NCBI RefSeq assembly: GCF_000689255.1
Contig: NZ_HG964446.1
Span: 5,383,784-5,447,783, forward strand
From: Mycobacterium triplex
GTDB taxonomy: Bacteria; Actinomycetota; Actinomycetes; Mycobacteriales; Mycobacteriaceae
DNA: 64,000 bases
Reading direction: 5' to 3'
Below the pieces are notes generated by a model, which saw only the letters and a program-made list of their open reading frames with translations, did no database searches and had not been told where the DNA came from. This document shows, one piece after another, positions 60,712-64,000 of this stretch (position 1 is the stretch's first letter; every line of letters starts with the position of its first letter). A program made the translations under genes and the position numbers.

Positions 60712-60797
60712 TTTGGACGTTGTATGTCCAAACAGTACCGCAGGTACTGGGAACTGGCCAGAGGCTTGGCAACCACTGTTGCCTGACCAGTGGTCAG
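60712..60797. promoter_or_regulatory. Three palindromes between the diiron oxygenase gene and serC
   Basis: (a) TTTGGAC-gttgtat-GTCCAAA, 60712-60732, 29 bp before the oxygenase ATG. (b) CAGTACC-gca-GGTACTG, 60733-60749, immediately next to it. (c) CTGACCAGTGGTCAG, 60783-60797. The first two are perfect and adjoin with no gap. TetR-type repressors bind such sites. serC, divergent, starts 120 bp away. Confidence 0.6.
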
Positions 60798-60917
60798 CAC
60801 TGGCATGTGGTCCGCATCACACCGAGCGGTCGTTGTCATCTGTATGTAGCCGCCGGCGGGGCGGAACAAACAGCCCGCCCCGGCGCCGTCACGGGTCGGC
60901 TCACTACCCTGATGTGC

Positions 60918-62036
60918 ATGGCTGACCAGCTCCAGATTCCCGCTGACCTCAAACCCCGTGACGGCCGCTTCGGCTGTGGCCCCTCCAAGGTCCGACCCGA
61001 GCAATTACAGGCGCTGACCACCACCGCGGCCGCGCTGTTCGGCACCTCGCACCGGCAGGCGCCGGTCAAGAATCTGGTGGGCCGGGTGCGCAAGGGGGTG
61101 GCGGAGCTTTTCTCCGTGCCCGACGGGTACGAAGTCATTTTGGGCAACGGGGGCGCGACGGCGTTTTGGGATTCGGCCGCGTTCGGGCTGATCGACAAGC
61201 GCTCGCTGCACCTGACCTATGGCGAGTTCAGCTCGAAGTTCGCCTCGGCGGTCGCCAACAACCCCTTCGTCGGGGACCCGATCGTCGTCAAGGCCGACGC
61301 CGGCAGCGCACCCGAGCCGCAGACCGACCCGTCGGTCGACTTGATCGCGTGGGCGCACAACGAGACGTCGACCGGCGTCGCGGTCCCGATCCGGCGCCCG
61401 GCCGGCTCGGGCGACGCGCTGGTCGCCATCGACGCGACGTCCGGGGCCGGCGGGCTCCCGGTCGACATCACCGACACCGATGCCTATTACTTCTCGCCGC
61501 AGAAGAACTTCGCCAGCGACGGCGGACTGTGGCTGGCCATCATGAGCCCCGCGGCGCTGGCCCGCGTCGAGGCCATAGCCGGCTCCGGTCGCTGGGTTCC
61601 CGACTTCCTGTCGCTGCCGATCGCTATCGAGAACAGCCTCAAGGATCAGACCTACAACACCCCCGCGATCGGCACACTGGCGCTGATGGCCGAGCAGCTC
61701 GACTGGATGCTGGGCAACGGCGGACTGGACTGGGCGGTCAAGCGGACGGCCGACTCGTCGCAGCGGCTGTACTCGTGGGCGCAGGAGCGGTCGTACACCA
61801 CACCGTTCGTCACCGACCCGGCGCTGCGCTCGCAGGTGGTGGGCACGATCGATTTCGTCGACGAGGTCGACGCCGCGGCGGTCGCCAAGATTTTGCGGGC
61901 GAACGGGATCGTCGACACCGAGCCGTACCGCAAGCTCGGCCGCAACCAGTTGAGGATCGCGATGTTCCCCGCGGTCGACCCCGACGACGTCAGCGCATTG
62001 ACACAGTGCGTCGACTGGGTCGTCGAACGGCTTTAA
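60918..62036 (+). CDS. serC: SerC, phosphoserine aminotransferase
   Basis: 372 residues. Class V PLP aminotransferase: GRFGCGPSKVRPEQLQALTT, TSHRQAPVKNLVGRVRKGVA, GNGGATAFWDSAAFGLI, HNETSTGVAVPIRRP, and PLP Lys in YYFSPQKNFASDGGLWLAIM. It makes 3-phosphoserine in serine synthesis and takes part in pyridoxine synthesis. ATG 60918 gives the family-length protein; open frame to the left crosses the promoter region. 'GTGCATGG' leaves no strong ribosome site, so it may be nearly leaderless. Confidence 0.95.
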   Translation: MADQLQIPADLKPRDGRFGCGPSKVRPEQLQALTTTAAALFGTSHRQAPVKNLVGRVRKGVAELFSVPDGYEVILGNGGATAFWDSAAFGLIDKRSLHLTYGEFSSKFASAVANNPFVGDPIVVKADAGSAPEPQTDPSVDLIAWAHNETSTGVAVPIRRPAGSGDALVAIDATSGAGGLPVDITDTDAYYFSPQKNFASDGGLWLAIMSPAALARVEAIAGSGRWVPDFLSLPIAIENSLKDQTYNTPAIGTLALMAEQLDWMLGNGGLDWAVKRTADSSQRLYSWAQERSYTTPFVTDPALRSQVVGTIDFVDEVDAAAVAKILRANGIVDTEPYRKLGRNQLRIAMFPAVDPDDVSALTQCVDWVVERL

Positions 62037-62159
62037 CCCGCCGGCCATCGGCGCGCAAACCGCCCAGCGTGTCAGCACAGGTTGTGGGCGTTAGCTGGAC
62101 TAGAGTGCGGCACAGTGACGGGTCGTCGCTGACCTGCACAAAGCCTGCGAGGAGAAGCC

Positions 62160-62933
62160 ATGCGGGAACTCAAATTGGTTGGGCTCGACGCCGACAGCAA
62201 ATACATCATCTGCGAGGGCGACGGCCCCGACGATCGGTTCAAGCTGGCGGCCGACGATCGGCTGCGTGACCTGCTGCGTGGCGAGGTGGCGCCGCCCGAG
62301 CAACCGCACCTCGACATGGAAGTCACCAACATGCTGAGCCCCAAGGAGATTCAGGCGAAGATCCGGGCCGGCGCCTCCGTCGAGCAGGTGGCCGCGGCGT
62401 CGGGCTCAGACCTCTCCCGGGTTCGCCGGTTCGCCCACCCGGTGTTGCTGGAGCGCTACCGCGCCGCCGAGCTGGCAACCGCCGCGCATCCGATGCTCGC
62501 CGACGGCCCCGCGGTGATGACACTGCTGGAGACCGTGTCCGCCGCGATGGTCACCCGCGGCCTGAACCCAAGCGGGCTCAGCTGGGACGCGTGGCGCAAC
62601 GAGGACAACCGCTGGACCGTGCAGCTGGCCTGGAAGGTCGGTCGCTCCGACAACCTGGCGCATTTCTTCTTCATTCCGGGAGCCCACGGCGGAACGGTCA
62701 CCGCGGCCGACGATGCGGCCAGCGAGCTGATCGACCCGGACTTCGAGCGTCCGCTGCGACCGCTCGCGCCGGTGGCCCACGTCGAGTTCGACGAACCCGC
62801 GCCAGCGGCGGCCGCGGAGCCGGTCGCACCCGCTGCGACCCCTGATCCGCCGGTGCACAGCCGCCGCGGCAAGCCGGTCATTCCGGCCTGGGAGGACGTG
62901 TTGCTCGGGGTGCGCTCGGGCGGACAGCGCTGA
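62160..62933 (+). CDS. sepH: SepH, septation protein (DUF3071)
   Basis: 257 residues. The N-terminal domain begins MRELKLVGLDADSKYIICEG and includes an HTH: LSPKEIQAKIRAGASVEQVA, AASGSDLSRVRRFAHPVLLE. The tail is Ala/Pro-rich (EFDEPAPAAAAEPVAPAATP) and ends with a conserved basic segment (RRGKPVIPAWEDVLLGVRSG). SepH binds FtsZ and stimulates septation in Streptomyces and Mycobacterium. ATG follows GAGGAGAAGCC. Its stop is next to the stop of the converging DUF2537 gene. Confidence 0.93.
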   Translation: MRELKLVGLDADSKYIICEGDGPDDRFKLAADDRLRDLLRGEVAPPEQPHLDMEVTNMLSPKEIQAKIRAGASVEQVAAASGSDLSRVRRFAHPVLLERYRAAELATAAHPMLADGPAVMTLLETVSAAMVTRGLNPSGLSWDAWRNEDNRWTVQLAWKVGRSDNLAHFFFIPGAHGGTVTAADDAASELIDPDFERPLRPLAPVAHVEFDEPAPAAAAEPVAPAATPDPPVHSRRGKPVIPAWEDVLLGVRSGGQR

Positions 62934-63221
62934 CTACGAGAGCGTGAGCGCGAGCAGCGCCAGCCACGCGATCGTCACGCCCACTCCCGCACCGAGCACG
63001 AACCAGCGCAGCACCGGGGTGCGCCGCCAGCCCCACAGTGTCGGCGCCAGTCCGCCGGCGGCCACCACATTGAGCCCAACAGCCAACAGTGGATGCACCC
63101 GGACCAGCCCGAGGCTGAGCACCACGATCGCGACGCCGGTCACCGCGGCGACAAACCCAGCGACCGTCAAACCCGTTGCCCAGGGCACAGACTGGGTGCG
63201 CTGGCTGAATTTGTCGCTCAT
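62934..63221 (-). CDS. DUF2537-family small membrane protein (Rv0882-like)
   Basis: 95 residues with three hydrophobic helices (about 15-36, 43-61 and 70-93). Matches Rv0882 in position. Function unknown. Its ATG overlaps the stop of the methyltransferase gene (ATGA), so it is expressed with it. Confidence 0.8.
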   Translation of the reverse strand: MSDKFSQRTQSVPWATGLTVAGFVAAVTGVAIVVLSLGLVRVHPLLAVGLNVVAAGGLAPTLWGWRRTPVLRWFVLGAGVGVTIAWLALLALTLS

Positions 63222-64000
63222 TCGCCGAGCCTAGCCCGCTCGTAGAACGCCAACGCCGCGGCGGTCGCGACGTTGAGCGAGTCCGTGCCGCGCGACATCG
63301 GGATGCGTACGCGCAGGTCGCTATGCCTCAGGGTGGCCGGCGTCAGACCCGGGCCCTCGGCGCCGACCAGCACCGCGACCCGGTCGTCGCGCGCGGCCGC
63401 CATCGCCTCGGCCAGCGCGCAAGCCTCGGCGTCCGGGGTCATCGCCAGCAGCCGGAATCCGCGTGCCCTCAGCATCCCGAGATCGGCGGGCCAGTTCGCC
63501 GAGCGGGCATACGGCACCAGCAGCGCGTGCCCCATCGACACCCGAACGGCGCGGCGGTAGAGCGGATCGGCGCACCCGCTGCCGAAGACGACCGCGTCCA
63601 CACCCAGGCCCGCCGCGTTGCGGAAGATCGAGCCCAGGTTCTCGTGGTCGTTGACGCCTTCGAGCACGGCGATGGTCCGCGCGCCCTCGACCAGCTGCTC
63701 GACGGACGGCTCGAGCACCCGTCGCGCGGCGGCCAGCACCCCGCGGTTGAGATGGAAGCCGACCACCCGCGCCATCACGTCGGCCGATGTTCGGTAGAAC
63801 GGGGCCCCGGCGCCTATCAGGTCGTCTTTGAGTTCATCGAGGCGGCGCTCGGTGCCCAGCAGCGCGTGCGGGGTGAACCGGGACGCCAGCATGCGTTGGA
63901 CGACCAGCACACCCTCGGCGATCACCAGGCCCTTGCCGGTGGGCAGATCCGGACGCCGGTCGATGCTGTTGAGGTCGCGGAAATCGTCGAGCCGCGGGTC
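63218..64000 (-). CDS. TrmH/SpoU-family RNA methyltransferase (5' end cut)
   Basis: The frame runs from the right edge: DPRLDDFRDLNSIDRRPDLP, then TGKGLVIAEGVLVVQRMLAS. About 260 residues are in the window; the start lies beyond base 64000. SPOUT signatures: FRNAAGLGVDAVVFG (motif 1), AVLVGAEGPGL (motif 2) and IPMSRGTDSLNVATAAALAF (motif 3), which form the trefoil knot that binds SAM. Its product is a 2'-O-methyltransferase of rRNA or tRNA. It is the first gene of an operon with the DUF2537 gene (ATGA overlap). Matches Rv0881. Confidence 0.92.
   Translation of the reverse strand, partial: DPRLDDFRDLNSIDRRPDLPTGKGLVIAEGVLVVQRMLASRFTPHALLGTERRLDELKDDLIGAGAPFYRTSADVMARVVGFHLNRGVLAAARRVLEPSVEQLVEGARTIAVLEGVNDHENLGSIFRNAAGLGVDAVVFGSGCADPLYRRAVRVSMGHALLVPYARSANWPADLGMLRARGFRLLAMTPDAEACALAEAMAAARDDRVAVLVGAEGPGLTPATLRHSDLRVRIPMSRGTDSLNVATAAALAFYERARLGE

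Overview
This window is chromosomal DNA of a Mycobacterium, most likely a non-tuberculous species. The evidence is high GC, frequent GTG and TTG starts, leaderless genes, a PPE-family gene, mycobacterial families (EchA6, AccD3, PrrA/PrrB, SepH, FprB, CtpE), and gene order. From memory, the core genes match the M. tuberculosis Rv0881-Rv0930 segment in inverted orientation, with several insertions absent from that genome.

Layout. (1) 1-3.6 kb, minus strand: phosphate importer genes pstA (cut by the left edge), pstC and two tandem pstS copies. (2) 3.7-10.4 kb, plus strand: two SDR oxidoreductases around a dihydrodipicolinate-reductase-like protein, mntH, a secreted DUF732 protein, a two-domain GGCT/poly-gamma-glutamate hydrolase-like protein, an F420-type LLM oxidoreductase and tRNA-Arg(CCU). 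(3) 10.4-27.1 kb: accessory region starting at the tRNA. It holds an HTH/nucleotidyltransferase pair that looks like a toxin-antitoxin module, a frameshifted TacA-type antitoxin, an MbcA/MbcT-type RES module, a membrane desaturase, a small membrane protein, two tandem aspartyl/asparaginyl beta-hydroxylases, a PucR-type regulator, a MaoC dehydratase divergent from an AraC regulator, a truncated haemoglobin, a diguanylate cyclase, a NarL-type two-component pair and a DUF4185 exported protein. No integrase or transposase is visible. (4) 27.5-45.2 kb: conserved core with an MHS transporter, PPE, thiolase-like protein, carotenoid-oxygenase-family enzyme, VOC proteins, a CFA-synthase-like methyltransferase, an SRPBCC/MT0933 pair, ctpE, a serine hydrolase, a Mug glycosylase, an MBL hydrolase, and divergent echA6/accD3. 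(5) 45.2-50 kb: an inserted carbohydrate block (debranching enzyme, glycosyltransferase, divergent MFS protein) with a near-perfect CIRCE operator. (6) 50-64 kb: prrA-prrB (prrB is frameshifted), a DUF2630 protein, a phytoene-desaturase-like oxidoreductase, gltA2, pdxH, citA, a VOC protein, fprB, a diiron oxygenase, serC, sepH, a DUF2537 protein and a TrmH-family methyltransferase cut by the right edge.

The best leads are the CIRCE element and promoter in front of the glycosyltransferase/debranching operon, the HTH/nucleotidyltransferase module with doubled CTATAGT boxes beside a tRNA, the one-base frameshift in prrB, the tandem beta-hydroxylase pair in which one copy has lost a conserved arginine, and the palindromes in several intergenic regions. 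All family calls come from reading motifs by eye; no database search was run.
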